Part shown: positions 44,927 to 54,195 of the stretch, piece by piece
How the letters are laid out: every line of letters begins with the position of its first letter
Position numbering within the stretch: the stretch's first letter is position 1
Assembly (NCBI RefSeq): GCF_003054195.1
Contig: NZ_QBKP01000006.1
Location: 218,929 to 282,928 of the forward strand
Direction of reading: 5' to 3'
Origin: Gemmobacter caeni
GTDB lineage: Bacteria > Pseudomonadota > Alphaproteobacteria > Rhodobacterales > Rhodobacteraceae
DNA: 64,000 nucleotides
Translations under genes and position numbers: made by a program
Notes under the pieces: generated by a model
Databases searched by the model: none
Told to the model about the DNA's origin: nothing
The model's input: the letters and a program-made list of their open reading frames with translations, nothing else

Positions 44927-46141
44927 TCAGCCGTAGCTGCGGCGGTCCTCGATCACCTTGCCGTCATTGGGCAGGCTGCCCGGCGCCACGATTTCCACAC
45001 GGCCTTTCAGCTTCAGCACATCGACGATGCTTTGTTCGTAGAGCCCGGGATTCGCGGCGCGACTTTCGACCTGCACGGTCATTGCATCCATCTCGCCCTC
45101 GCGGGTGGCGATGACACGGGCGCGGGCAACTTCTTCGTGACGGGCCACGAATTCGGCCACCTGTTCAGGGCGGACAAACATGCCCTTGATCTTGGTGGTC
45201 TGGTCAGCCCGGCCCATCCAGCCGCGAATGCGCAGATTGGTGCGGCCGCAGGGCGAGACGCCCGGCATCAGCGCCGAAAGATCGCCGGTGGCGAAGCGGA
45301 CAAGCGGATAATCGCGGTTCAGCGTGGTCACCACCACCTCGCCCACCTCGCCCATCGGCACCGGATCGCCCGTACCGGGGCGGACGATCTCCACGATCAC
45401 GCCCTCGTCAAGGATCATGCCCTCCATCGCCTCGGATTCGTAGGCGATATTGCCCAGATCGGCGGTGGCGTAGCATTGCAGGCACAGGATACCCCGGTCG
45501 GCATATTCCTTGCGCAGTGAATGAAACAGCGCGCCGCCGCCCACCGCCGCGCGGGTGATCGCCAGCCGCTCGCCCATTTCATCGGCGCGGTCGAGGATGA
45601 CCTTCAGGTAATCCGGCGTGCCCGCATAGGCGGTCGTACCGATGTCCACAGCAGCCCGCACCTGCAAGTCGGTCTGGCCGGTGCCTGCGGGCAGCACGGC
45701 GGCCCCGACGGCACGGGCCCCCGATTCAAAGATCATCCCCGCGGGCGTCAGGTGATAGCCAAAGCAGTTCTGCACGATGTCGCCCCTGCCTACGCCGCAG
45801 GCATGCAGGAAACGGCCCATGCGCCACCAGTCGGCGGTGGTCCGGCCAATTTCATAGATCGGACCGGGCGACTGGAACACATGCTCGAAGGCACCGCCTG
45901 CGGGCAGGAAGCCCCCCATCGGCGGGCGGGCTTTCTGCGCGCCGGAAAGATCGGCCTTGCGGATCACCGGCAGGCGGGACAGCGCCTCCAGCCCCGTGAT
46001 CTGCGCCGGATCGACGTCAGCGAGGCTTTCGGCCATCGCAGGGGCGGTTTTCGCATGGGCGATCAGGGCAGGCAGATCACGGGCCAGATCGGCGGCGCGC
46101 TGGTCGGCGGAACGGGTTTCCAATGTGTCGAAATAGGTCAT
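44927..46141 (-). CDS. PaaK-like AMP-forming CoA ligase, divergent
   Basis: A 404-residue protein of the phenylacetate-CoA ligase superfamily, slightly short. The segment RIRGWMGRADQTTKIKGMFV and the C-terminal PNDGKVIEDRR (catalytic lysine) match the family. The usual Ser/Thr-rich phosphate loop SSGTTG is replaced by QSPGPIYE. Either this is a variant ligase, or an inactive homologue. The start at 46141 (MTYFDTLE) follows livF of the operon by 14 bases. It probably activates or recognises the transported compound. Confidence 0.85.
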   Translation of the reverse strand: MTYFDTLETRSADQRAADLARDLPALIAHAKTAPAMAESLADVDPAQITGLEALSRLPVIRKADLSGAQKARPPMGGFLPAGGAFEHVFQSPGPIYEIGRTTADWWRMGRFLHACGVGRGDIVQNCFGYHLTPAGMIFESGARAVGAAVLPAGTGQTDLQVRAAVDIGTTAYAGTPDYLKVILDRADEMGERLAITRAAVGGGALFHSLRKEYADRGILCLQCYATADLGNIAYESEAMEGMILDEGVIVEIVRPGTGDPVPMGEVGEVVVTTLNRDYPLVRFATGDLSALMPGVSPCGRTNLRIRGWMGRADQTTKIKGMFVRPEQVAEFVARHEEVARARVIATREGEMDAMTVQVESRAANPGLYEQSIVDVLKLKGRVEIVAPGSLPNDGKVIEDRRSYG

Positions 46142-46155
46142 TTGCGCCTCCCCCC

Positions 46156-46983
46156 TCACGACAGCCACCGCTTGCGGCGGCGATAGCTGCGCACGTCGCG
46201 GAAGGATTTGCGGCCCTTGTCCGACATGCCGAGGTAGAATTCCTTCACATCCGGGTTCTCGCGCAGTTCCTGCGCGCTGCCTTCCATCACCACCCGGCCA
46301 CTTTCGAGGATATAGCCGGTATGGGCATAACGCAGGGCGACGTTGGTGTTCTGTTCAGCCAGTAGGAAGGTCACGCCCTCGCCCTCGTTCACCGCTTTCA
46401 CGATCTCGAAGATCTGCTCCACCAGTTGCGGGGCCAGACCCATCGAGGGCTCATCCAGCAGGATCGTCTCAGGCCTCGACATCAGCGCACGGCCCATGGC
46501 GACCATCTGTTGCTCGCCGCCCGAGGTATAGCCCGCCTGTGACTTGCGGCGTTCCTTCAGGCGGGGGAAGTAATTGTAGACCATCTCAAGGTCGGCGCTG
46601 ATCGCGCCCGCACCATCCGTCCGCGTATAGGCGCCGGTCAGCAGGTTTTCCTCGACCGTCAGGTGTTCAAAACAGTGGCGGCCTTCCATCACCTGAATGA
46701 CACCGCGCTTCACCAGTTCGGCCGGGTTCAGATCCTGCACGCGGTCGCCGCGATAAAGGATCTGGCCCTTGGTCACCTCGCCGCGTTCGGAATGCAGCAG
46801 GTTCGACACCGCCTTGAGCGTCGTGGTCTTGCCCGCGCCATTGCCGCCCAGAAGCGCGGTGATACCGCCCTTGGGCACCGAAAGGCTGACCCCTTTCAGC
46901 ACGAGGATGACGTGGTTGTAGATCACCTCGATATTGTTGACCTCCAGCAGGGTCTCGGCTTGGGTCGGGGTGGCGTCCAGCAT
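46156..46983 (-). CDS. livF: Branched-chain amino acid-type ABC transporter ATP-binding protein (LivF), second locus
   Basis: A 275-residue ATPase. Walker A GGNGAGKTTTLKAV, a Q-loop, the signature TSGGEQQMVAMGRAL and Walker B ILLDEPSMGL are present. The C-terminal extension (about 40 residues, DVKEFYLGMSDKGRKSFRDVRSYRRRKRW) is basic and longer than in the first LivF. Encoded downstream of the substrate-binding protein in the second importer operon. Confidence 0.92.
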   Translation of the reverse strand: MLDATPTQAETLLEVNNIEVIYNHVILVLKGVSLSVPKGGITALLGGNGAGKTTTLKAVSNLLHSERGEVTKGQILYRGDRVQDLNPAELVKRGVIQVMEGRHCFEHLTVEENLLTGAYTRTDGAGAISADLEMVYNYFPRLKERRKSQAGYTSGGEQQMVAMGRALMSRPETILLDEPSMGLAPQLVEQIFEIVKAVNEGEGVTFLLAEQNTNVALRYAHTGYILESGRVVMEGSAQELRENPDVKEFYLGMSDKGRKSFRDVRSYRRRKRWLS

Positions 46984-47037
46984 GGCTTGGCTCCGGCAGG
47001 GAAAGGGGGGCCCCGGCGCGCGGGGCCCCCGGTCACA

Positions 47038-48327
47038 TCAGTTGCAGCGTTCGGCGATGTTGTTCTCGGCCGCGAAAGCCGCCGAATCCTCGGCCACCAG
47101 CGGGTCAAGCACATCGTGATCCGGCTCGATGAAGCCGGTGATCAGGCTCCATTTCTTCGCCGCCGCATCCCATTGCTGGATCATAGCGCCACCGGCACCG
47201 CCGTGATCGGCACAAGTCGCCTTGAACGCCTGACCAAAGCCCTTCAGGCCCAGCTCTTCCAGACGCGCATCGGTGATTTCCAGCGCCTCGAACCCGTCAC
47301 GCACCTGCGCCGCGTTCACCTTCGGCGTCCCTGCAAGTTCCTGCGCCTTGCGGATCGCCTCGGAAATCACGACCGCCGCATACATGCCGCGCGAATAGAT
47401 CACCGAGCCGGCGGAATCGCCCGCGCCGCTGCCCTTGCCCGCATCGAAGACGTATTTCTTCAGGTCGGCATAGACCGGATAGTCGCCGCCAACACCGTTG
47501 AAGGTCAGCGCCTTGTAGCCATTGGCGCCGTCGCCAGCCGGAAGCACGTCATTTTCCGAACCCGACCACCAGATGCCAATGAACTTGTCCATCGGGAAGC
47601 GGATGTTGGCGGCTTCCTGCACGGCGACCGAGTTCATCACGCCCCAGCCCCAGAACAGCACATAGTCGGGCTTGTCGCGGCGCACTTGCAGCCACTGGCT
47701 TTTCTGTTCCTGGCCAGGGCTGTCGATCGGCAGTTCGCTCAGCGTGAAGCCATGCTTCTTGGCCAGTTCCTGAAGCGTGCGGATCGGCTCCTTGCCGTAG
47801 GCCGAGTTGTGGTAAAGCAGTGCGATCTTCTTGCCTTCAAGGCTGCCGCCGTTTTCATCCAGCAGGTATTTGATCGCCACGCTGGCGCCATCCCAGTAGT
47901 TCGCCGGGTAGTTGAATACCCATTCAAACACCTTGCCGTTGGCGGCCGAGGTGCGGCCATAGCCGGGGGTGTAAAGCGTGATGCCATCGGCCGAGACCTT
48001 GGGGATCAGCTGATAGGTGATCCCGGTGGACAGCGGATTGTAGACCAGCGCGCCCTGACCCTTGGTGGCCTCGTAGCACTCCACACCCTTTTCGGTGTTA
48101 TAGGCAGTCTCGCATTCCGGCACCTGCACCTTCTCGCCGCCGATACCACCGTCCCGCTCGTTCAGCAGGGTGAAGTAGTCGTTGAAGCCGTCGGCATAGG
48201 GGATGCCGCCCGCGGCGAAGGGGCCGGTGCGGTAGCTGAGGTTCGGCACCACCAGATCGGCCAGCGCCGGGGCTGCCGTGGTGGCCGCTATGGCCGCCGC
48301 CGCCAGCATGGTAAAGGTCTTCTTCAT
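47038..48327 (-). CDS. Periplasmic ligand-binding protein, second Liv-type importer
   Basis: A 429-residue binding protein with a Sec signal peptide (MKKTFTMLAAAAIAATTAAPALA, cleavage near residue 23). The mature start LVVPNLSYRTGPFAAGGIPYADGFNDYF and GGEKVQVPECETAYNTEKGVECYE (with cysteines that may pair) are typical of the HAAT binding-protein class that occurs with PaaK/fadD-like genes. The ATG at 48327 has a GGGAGG site. Ligand unknown; possibly an aromatic or fatty acid. Confidence 0.9.
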   Translation of the reverse strand: MKKTFTMLAAAAIAATTAAPALADLVVPNLSYRTGPFAAGGIPYADGFNDYFTLLNERDGGIGGEKVQVPECETAYNTEKGVECYEATKGQGALVYNPLSTGITYQLIPKVSADGITLYTPGYGRTSAANGKVFEWVFNYPANYWDGASVAIKYLLDENGGSLEGKKIALLYHNSAYGKEPIRTLQELAKKHGFTLSELPIDSPGQEQKSQWLQVRRDKPDYVLFWGWGVMNSVAVQEAANIRFPMDKFIGIWWSGSENDVLPAGDGANGYKALTFNGVGGDYPVYADLKKYVFDAGKGSGAGDSAGSVIYSRGMYAAVVISEAIRKAQELAGTPKVNAAQVRDGFEALEITDARLEELGLKGFGQAFKATCADHGGAGGAMIQQWDAAAKKWSLITGFIEPDHDVLDPLVAEDSAAFAAENNIAERCN

Positions 48328-48421
48328 TCGTATTCCTCCCGGTTTGTTATCTCCGGCGCCTCCCGCGCCGGGTCTGGTTTTCTCAGGCGCTTTCACGCCG
48401 GGGTTTATTCTGCCCGCCCCG

Positions 48422-49498
48422 TCAATGCGGGAAGGGCCAGAGCCGCAGCTTCTCTTTCGCGACCCGCCAGAGCTGCGCCAGCCCGTGCGGTTCAAGGATC
48501 AGGAAAACGATGATCAGGGCACCGACGATCATCAGTTCGATATGCGCCGCCAGATCGGTGGGCCAGCCAAGCCCGCCCACCAGCAGGTTCTTCAAGAGCA
48601 CCGGCAACAGCACGAGGAAGGCCGCCCCTGCGAAAGAACCGAAGATCGACCCCAGCCCGCCGATGATCACCATGAAGAGGATGAGAAAGCTTTTCTGGAT
48701 GCCAAACGCCTCGCCTACCTCGGCCGCGCCCAGATAGACCGCAAAGAACAGCGCCCCGGCGATACCGATGTAGAAGCTCGACACGGCGAAAGCCGACAGC
48801 TTGGTGGTCAGCGGGTTCACCCCGATGATTTCAGCCGCGATGTCCATGTCGCGGATGGCCATCCACTTGCGCCCCACCGTGCCCCGCGTCAGGTTGCGGG
48901 CCAGCCAGGCCAGCACGAACAGGAACACGGCGCAGAACAGGTATTTCGCCCAGGCCGGGGTGCTTGCCCCGGTCACCGCCACGCCCAGCAGCGTGCGCTC
49001 CGGCGCGGTGATCTGACCCGAGGCCGAATAGTTGTAGAACCACGGCACCTTGTTGAACAGCCAGACAAGGAAGAACTGCGCGGCCAGCGTGGCCACTGCC
49101 AGATAGAAGCCCTTGATCCGAAGGCTCGGCAGGCCGAACAGCACACCCACCCCGGCGGTCACCAGACCGGCCAGCAGCACGTTCACCGGCATCGGCATCC
49201 AGGGAAACGCCGTCATCAGCTTGTAGCAGGCATAGGCCCCCACCGCCATGAAGCCGCCGGTGCCAAGGCTGACCTGACCGCAATAGCCGGTCAGGATATT
49301 CAGCCCGATCGCGGCGATCGCATAGATCAGGAAAGGCACGAAAACCGCATTGGCCCAGTAATCGTTCATCACGAAGGGCAGGATGCCGAAGCCAAGCACC
49401 AGCACCGCGTAATAGCGCATCCGGTCGAAACGGATCGGGAAGGTCTGGCTGTCATCGACATAGGAGGTCTTGAAGTCCCCCGCCTCACGGTAAAACAT
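48422..49498 (-). CDS. livM: Branched-chain amino acid-type ABC transporter permease (LivM), second locus
   Basis: A 358-residue polytopic permease. GYCGQVSLGTGGFMAVGAYACYKL and the EAA-like loop AIRDMDIAAEIIGVNPLTTKLSAFA are typical. The C-terminal IFLILEPHGLAQLWRV resembles LivM ends. The N-terminus has a 25-residue cytoplasmic extension. It forms the channel with LivH at 49597-50583. Confidence 0.92.
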   Translation of the reverse strand: MFYREAGDFKTSYVDDSQTFPIRFDRMRYYAVLVLGFGILPFVMNDYWANAVFVPFLIYAIAAIGLNILTGYCGQVSLGTGGFMAVGAYACYKLMTAFPWMPMPVNVLLAGLVTAGVGVLFGLPSLRIKGFYLAVATLAAQFFLVWLFNKVPWFYNYSASGQITAPERTLLGVAVTGASTPAWAKYLFCAVFLFVLAWLARNLTRGTVGRKWMAIRDMDIAAEIIGVNPLTTKLSAFAVSSFYIGIAGALFFAVYLGAAEVGEAFGIQKSFLILFMVIIGGLGSIFGSFAGAAFLVLLPVLLKNLLVGGLGWPTDLAAHIELMIVGALIIVFLILEPHGLAQLWRVAKEKLRLWPFPH

Positions 49499-49522
49499 CA
49501 GTCCCGTCCTCCCATCGTCCGG

Positions 49523-49570
49523 CTTTCATCTTGGTCCAAATATCCCGGGGGTTTGGGGGCTGGCCCCCAA
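49523..49570 (-). repeat. Composite intergenic repeat copy 4 (hairpin plus GGATATTT unit)
   Basis: Read on the minus strand, TTGGGGGC / GCCCCCAA (49570-49553, 8-base-pair stem) is followed by ACCCCCGGGATATTTGGACC and AAGATGAAAG down to 49523. It lies between livH and livM inside one operon, so it cannot be a full terminator. Same orientation as the genes. Confidence 0.65.
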
Positions 49571-49596
49571 TCCGACACCAATCGCATACCCATCGC

Positions 49597-50583
49597 TCAG
49601 ACCCTCTCGATGATGCGTTCGCCGAACAGGCCTTGCGGCCGGAAGACGAGGAACAGCAGCGCCAGCACATAGGCGAACCAGTTTTCGGTCGCGCCTCCGA
49701 TCAGGGGGCCTGCGAAGAACTCGAACAGCTTTTCGCCCATGCCGATGATCAACCCGCCCACGATAGCGCCGGGGATCGAGGTGAAGCCGCCCAGCATCAG
49801 CACCGGCAGCGCCTTCAGCGCGATCAGCGACAGCGAGAACTGCACCCCGGATTTCGACCCCCACATGATGCCCGCGACCAGTGCCACAAAACCGGCAATC
49901 GACCAGACCAGCACCCAGATGAAGCGCAGCGAGATGCCGACCGACAGCGCCGCCTGATGGTCATCGGCCACCGCGCGCAGGGCACGGCCGTATTTGGTAT
50001 ACTGGCTGAACAGCGTCAGGCTCGCCACCAGCAGGGCCGCGACCACGGCAGCCACGATGTCCAGCCGGTCGATGAAGAAGCCATAGCCGAAGGCGTTGAA
50101 GGTCAGCGCGTCGATGGTTTCCGAAATGCCCTGCGGCAGGCCGACATCCAGCTTCTTGATATCGGCGCCCCACATCACGTCGCCCAGACCTTCCAGGAAA
50201 TAGGCAAGGCCAATGGTCGCCATGAACAGGATGATCGGCTCCTGATTCACCAGATGCTTCAGCACCAGCCGCTCGATCAGCCAGGCCAGCCCCACCATCA
50301 CCAGCGCGGTCAGCGCGATGGCGACAATGGCGGGCAGCGTCCAGCCGAAGCTGTGCAGCTCGGTCCCGAAGATCGCGTTGATGACATGCGAGAACGGGAT
50401 CTGCCCCTGTTGCAGGCCCACCAGCGTCAGCGCGGCGAACAGCGCCAGCACGCCCTGCGCATAGTTGAAGATGCCGCTGGCCTTGAAGATCAGCACGAAG
50501 CCCAGCGCCACGAGGGCATACATGATCCCCGCCATGAGGCCGTTGAGCGAGACCTCCATCGCGTAAAGAAGCTGATCAGGCAT
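49597..50583 (-). CDS. livH: Branched-chain amino acid-type ABC transporter permease (LivH), second locus
   Basis: A 328-residue permease with an N-terminal SLNGLMAGIMYALVALGFVLIF segment, IFNYAQGVLALFAA, the loop VADDHQAALSVGISLRF and the C-terminal FRPQGLFGERIIERV. The ATG at 50583 was chosen because the first helix starts just after; the frame is open to 50622. It lies in the second importer operon, downstream of the unknown secreted-protein gene. Confidence 0.92.
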   Translation of the reverse strand: MPDQLLYAMEVSLNGLMAGIMYALVALGFVLIFKASGIFNYAQGVLALFAALTLVGLQQGQIPFSHVINAIFGTELHSFGWTLPAIVAIALTALVMVGLAWLIERLVLKHLVNQEPIILFMATIGLAYFLEGLGDVMWGADIKKLDVGLPQGISETIDALTFNAFGYGFFIDRLDIVAAVVAALLVASLTLFSQYTKYGRALRAVADDHQAALSVGISLRFIWVLVWSIAGFVALVAGIMWGSKSGVQFSLSLIALKALPVLMLGGFTSIPGAIVGGLIIGMGEKLFEFFAGPLIGGATENWFAYVLALLFLVFRPQGLFGERIIERV

Positions 50584-50664
50584 GGGCGGCCCCCTTGAAT
50601 GCGAATGACAGGTCCAGCTCATTGCGGGCCACGCCTGCCGGTTCGGAATGAAAGATGTTCAGCA

Positions 50665-51240
50665 TCAGCCGCTCCCCGGTTGGCAGGGATCGCTTCGGAT
50701 GTAGTCAAGCTGATTGCTGACAGAGACCGCAAATTCGGATTTCTGGCCGAAATGCGGATAGATCACCAAGGCAAAGCCCTGATCCTGGCACAGCACGGCA
50801 AAGGGCTCGACGGGGCGCGGAACCTGAAAGCTGTGCTGCTGGTAGCGCGAGGCCGGAAAGGCCGCGGCGAACTCTTTCGGCCAGGCTTTCGCCCACTCGG
50901 TCAGGCTGCGCCGATCACCCTCGACCTCTTGCACAGTGCAAAGATCCCAGATCTTGCCCGTGCGGCGGGCAAGAACAATCAGCGCCTTGGACTGGCTGTA
51001 ATAGGTATAGGTTTTCGCGCCGGGCTTGCCGCTGCTGAGCGGCGCGGGCAGATAGCCGCGCAGCGGAGCCTCGGATTGCTCCAGCAACACCTTCTCGCAG
51101 GCCTGCACCAGTTCCAGACGTTCGGCGGGGGTCACCTCGGGGATGGCAGCGGCGGGCAGGGCAAATCCTGTCAGTGCTCCAGCCATCAGACAGGCCCGCG
51201 TCCAGCCGGGAAACCGGAGGAAGGACAGGCACTCAGTCAT
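50665..51240 (-). CDS. Secreted protein of unknown function inside the second liv operon
   Basis: A 191-residue protein with a signal-type N-terminus (CLSFLRFPGWTRACLMAGAL, then TGFALPAAAI; cleavage near AAA-IP) and a mature part that matches no family I know. It contains YTYYSQSKALIVLARRTGKIW and a pair of cysteines (LCTVQ, LCQDQ). The ATG at 51240 overlaps the livG stop by eight bases, so it is translated with the importer. A periplasmic accessory role in uptake is suggested by position only. Confidence 0.78.
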   Translation of the reverse strand: MTECLSFLRFPGWTRACLMAGALTGFALPAAAIPEVTPAERLELVQACEKVLLEQSEAPLRGYLPAPLSSGKPGAKTYTYYSQSKALIVLARRTGKIWDLCTVQEVEGDRRSLTEWAKAWPKEFAAAFPASRYQQHSFQVPRPVEPFAVLCQDQGFALVIYPHFGQKSEFAVSVSNQLDYIRSDPCQPGSG

Positions 51241-52054
51241 GCGAAACCCCCAGATAGGCGTTGATGACATCGGGATTGCTGCGCACCTCGTCGGGCGGGC
51301 CGTCACCGATCTTCTTGCCGTAATCCATCACGACCACGCGGTCGCTCAGGTCCATCACCACGCCCATGTCATGTTCGATCAGCGTGATGGTGGTGCCGAA
51401 TTCGTCATTCACATCCAGGATGAAGCGGCACATGTCCTCTTTCTCCTCGACGTTCATGCCTGCCATGGGTTCATCTAGCAGCAGGAGCTTCGGCTCCGCC
51501 GCCAGCGCGCGGGCCAGCTCCACCCGCTTCTTCAACCCGTAGGGCAGACGGCCCACGGGCGTCTTGCGGATGTGCTGGATTTCCAGAAAGTCGATGATCT
51601 TCTCGACCTTCTCGCGGTGCTCGGTCTCTTCGCGTTGCGCGCGGCCCCACCACATCGCCTGATCCAGCATGCCGCTTTTCATCAGCGTCAGCCGCCCGGT
51701 CATGATATTGTCCAGCACGCTCATGCCCTCGAACAGGGCGATATTCTGGAAGGTGCGGGCGATACCCTGCTGCGCCACCTCATAGGGTTTCATCGGCGCG
51801 CGTTTCTTGCCGCGAAACCAGACCTCGCCCTCCTGCGGGATATAAAAGCCCGAGATGACGTTCAGCATCGAGGATTTGCCCGCGCCGTTCGGCCCGATGA
51901 TGGCGCGGATCTCGCCCTCGCGGATGTCGAAGCTGATATCGGTGATCGCCTTCACACCGCCAAAGCGCAGGGTGATGTTCTTCATCTCCATCAGCACGCC
52001 GCCGATCTTGCGGCCGTCTGAGGTGACATAGCCCTCGGGGTTCATCGCGTTCAT
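51233..52054 (-). CDS. livG: Branched-chain amino acid-type ABC transporter ATP-binding protein (LivG), second locus
   Basis: A 273-residue ATPase. Walker A GPNGAGKSSMLNVISG, the signature-region LPYGLKKRVELARAL and Walker B LLLLDEPMAGMN are present. The start overlaps the fadD-like stop by four bases. LPYGLKKR is a LivG-style signature. Partner of LivF at 46156-46983. Confidence 0.92.
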   Translation of the reverse strand: MNAMNPEGYVTSDGRKIGGVLMEMKNITLRFGGVKAITDISFDIREGEIRAIIGPNGAGKSSMLNVISGFYIPQEGEVWFRGKKRAPMKPYEVAQQGIARTFQNIALFEGMSVLDNIMTGRLTLMKSGMLDQAMWWGRAQREETEHREKVEKIIDFLEIQHIRKTPVGRLPYGLKKRVELARALAAEPKLLLLDEPMAGMNVEEKEDMCRFILDVNDEFGTTITLIEHDMGVVMDLSDRVVVMDYGKKIGDGPPDEVRSNPDVINAYLGVSHD

Positions 52055-54003
52055 GCCGCCCTCCGCTGACCGGCGACGGTGGCCGCGTCCATCATCCTGA
52101 CCGTGGCGCGGATCGCGCCCTTGCGGCCGTCCTCGTAGGTCACTTCGGTTTCGGTGTAGACGCTGTCCGCCCCGTCATAGAGACCAGCAATCAGATCGGC
52201 GTATTTCTGTTCGATGATGTTCCGGCGCACCTTGCGGGTGCGGGTCATCTCGCCGTCGTCGGCATCCAGTTCCTTGTGAAGGATGCAGAAGCGATGCACC
52301 TGACAGCCTGACAGCATCGGGTCTTCGGCGACGGAGCGGTTCACTTCCTCCACATGCGCCTTGATGGCCTCGTAGACGCGCGGATGACCGGCGAGTTCCT
52401 GATAGCTGGAATAGGCGATGTTGTTGCGTTCCGCCCAGTTGCCCACCGCTGTCAGGTCGATGTTAATGAAGGCGGTGCAGCGGTCGCGGCCATTGCCGAA
52501 GACCACGGCCTCAAGGATGTTGGGGTAGAATTTCAGCTTGTTTTCCACATATTTCGGCGCGAACAGGCGACCATCGGCCATCTTGCCCACATCCTTCGCC
52601 CGGTCGATGATCCGCAGGTGGCCGGTGGCCTCTTCAAAGAACCCCGCATCGCCGGTGGCAACCCAGCCTTCGGCATCCTTGGTCGAGGCGGTGCTTTCCG
52701 GGTTCTTGAAATAAGACATAAAGGTGCCGGGGCTGCGGTAGAACACCTCGCCATTCTCGGCGATCCGCACCTCCACCCCCGGCGAGGGCACGCCCACGGT
52801 ATCCGACCGCACCTGCCCGTCGGGCTGCTGGGTGATGAAGACCGAAGCCTCGGTCTGGCCGTAAAGCTGTTTCAGGTTGATGCCCAGCGAGCGGTAGAAA
52901 TCAAAGATCTCCGGCCCGATCGCCTCACCCGCCGTATAGCCCACACGCACACGGCTGAAGCCCAGCGTGTTCTTCAGCGGCCCATAGACCAGCTTGTCGC
53001 CGATCCAGTAGGCCAGGCGGTCGGCGGCGGAGACGGGCTTGCCGTCCAGGATCGCGGGACCAACGCGCCGCGCAACCGCCATATAGTGATCGAACATCCG
53101 CTTCTTCAGACGCCCCGCATCTTCCATGCGGATCATCACCTGCGTCAGCTGCCCCTCGAATACCCGCGGGGGCGCAAAGAAATAGGTCGGCCCGATCTCG
53201 CGCAGGTCGGTCATCATGGTGGCGGCGGATTCCGGGCAGTTCACGCAGAAGCCGGTCCACATCGCCTGCCCGACCGAGAAGATGAAATCGCCGACCCAGG
53301 CCATCGGCAGATAGGCCAGAACATCGTCACCGGGGCGCAGCTTGTCGAACTCGGACGAGTTCTTCGAGGTTTCGATGATGTTGCGGTTCGACAGCACCAC
53401 GCCCTTGGGCTTGCCGGTGGTGCCCGAGGTATACAGCATCACACAGGTGCTGTCGTAATCCAGCTCCGCGATGCGGGTCTCAAGTTCGGCGTCAAAGCGG
53501 TAGTGACCCGCCTTGCCCTCGGCCTCCACATCGGCCAGCGCATTCATGTGGGAATGGTCGTATTTCCGCATGCCGCGCTTGTCGACATAAATGACCTGCT
53601 CGACATGCGGCAGCCGGTCCTGGATCTCCAGCACCTTGTCGACCTGCTCCTGATCGCCGCAGACCACAAAGCGTGCGCCGCAGTGATCCAGCACATAGGC
53701 CATCTCTTCGGCCACGGCGTCCTGATACAGCGGCACCGGCACCGCACCGCACATCTGCGCCGCCACCATCGACCAGTAAAGCGCCGGGCGGTTGCGGCCG
53801 ATCACCGCAACATGATCCCCGCGGTTCAGCCCCAGCGCCAGAAAACCCAGAGCGATGGCGCGGATTTCCGCCGCACCTTCCGCCCAGGTCCAGCATTGCC
53901 AGATGCCGAATTCCTTTTCGCGCCACGCCGGACGGGCGCCGAACAGGCGCGCATTCCGGTCCAGCAGCGCAGGGATCGAGTTCAACCCGTCCGTCGCAGC
54001 CAT
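52051..54003 (-). CDS. Long-chain-type acyl-CoA synthetase (AMP-binding)
   Basis: A 650-residue adenylate-forming ligase. The phosphate loop is MLYTSGTTGKPKGVV, followed by AYLPMAWVGDFIF; further on are the motif LKQLYGQTEAS and the region GWVATGDAGFFEEATGHLRIIDRAKD. It resembles the FadD15/long-chain synthetase subgroup. The ATG at 54003 (MAATDGLNSIP) with GGGAGGA was chosen. First gene of the second importer operon. Probable role: CoA activation of the imported acid. Confidence 0.93.
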   Translation of the reverse strand: MAATDGLNSIPALLDRNARLFGARPAWREKEFGIWQCWTWAEGAAEIRAIALGFLALGLNRGDHVAVIGRNRPALYWSMVAAQMCGAVPVPLYQDAVAEEMAYVLDHCGARFVVCGDQEQVDKVLEIQDRLPHVEQVIYVDKRGMRKYDHSHMNALADVEAEGKAGHYRFDAELETRIAELDYDSTCVMLYTSGTTGKPKGVVLSNRNIIETSKNSSEFDKLRPGDDVLAYLPMAWVGDFIFSVGQAMWTGFCVNCPESAATMMTDLREIGPTYFFAPPRVFEGQLTQVMIRMEDAGRLKKRMFDHYMAVARRVGPAILDGKPVSAADRLAYWIGDKLVYGPLKNTLGFSRVRVGYTAGEAIGPEIFDFYRSLGINLKQLYGQTEASVFITQQPDGQVRSDTVGVPSPGVEVRIAENGEVFYRSPGTFMSYFKNPESTASTKDAEGWVATGDAGFFEEATGHLRIIDRAKDVGKMADGRLFAPKYVENKLKFYPNILEAVVFGNGRDRCTAFINIDLTAVGNWAERNNIAYSSYQELAGHPRVYEAIKAHVEEVNRSVAEDPMLSGCQVHRFCILHKELDADDGEMTRTRKVRRNIIEQKYADLIAGLYDGADSVYTETEVTYEDGRKGAIRATVRMMDAATVAGQRRAA

Positions 54004-54195
54004 ACATATTCCTCCCTGCGCCCTCCTCCGGGCGGTCGGTCCGGGGCGAATCTTCTGTCGCCTTTGCCGAACGATGCAACCTTTGCCGCCAAAACTTGCG
54101 CGACTTTTTCCCAATCCTTGCGAATTGTTGCAGGGCGGGATTTCCTCTTTTCCGCGAGTGGCGGCGGGTGTTAGCCATGGCCGGGGGGATGATGC
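54004..54195. promoter_or_regulatory. Divergent promoter region of the liv/acyl-CoA synthetase operon and the kinase genes
   Basis: 192 bases lie between divergent starts. CTTGCG occurs twice (54096-54101 and 54116-54121) in a relatively AT-rich stretch; these could be regulator boxes, but two short matches are weak support. The regulator at 56118 is the natural candidate to act here. Confidence 0.3.

Noticed and set aside
48278..49672. Plus-strand open frame of 464 codons opposite livM of the second importer
   Set aside because: Composition (His/Gln/Arg-rich) and lack of domains show it is a shadow frame.
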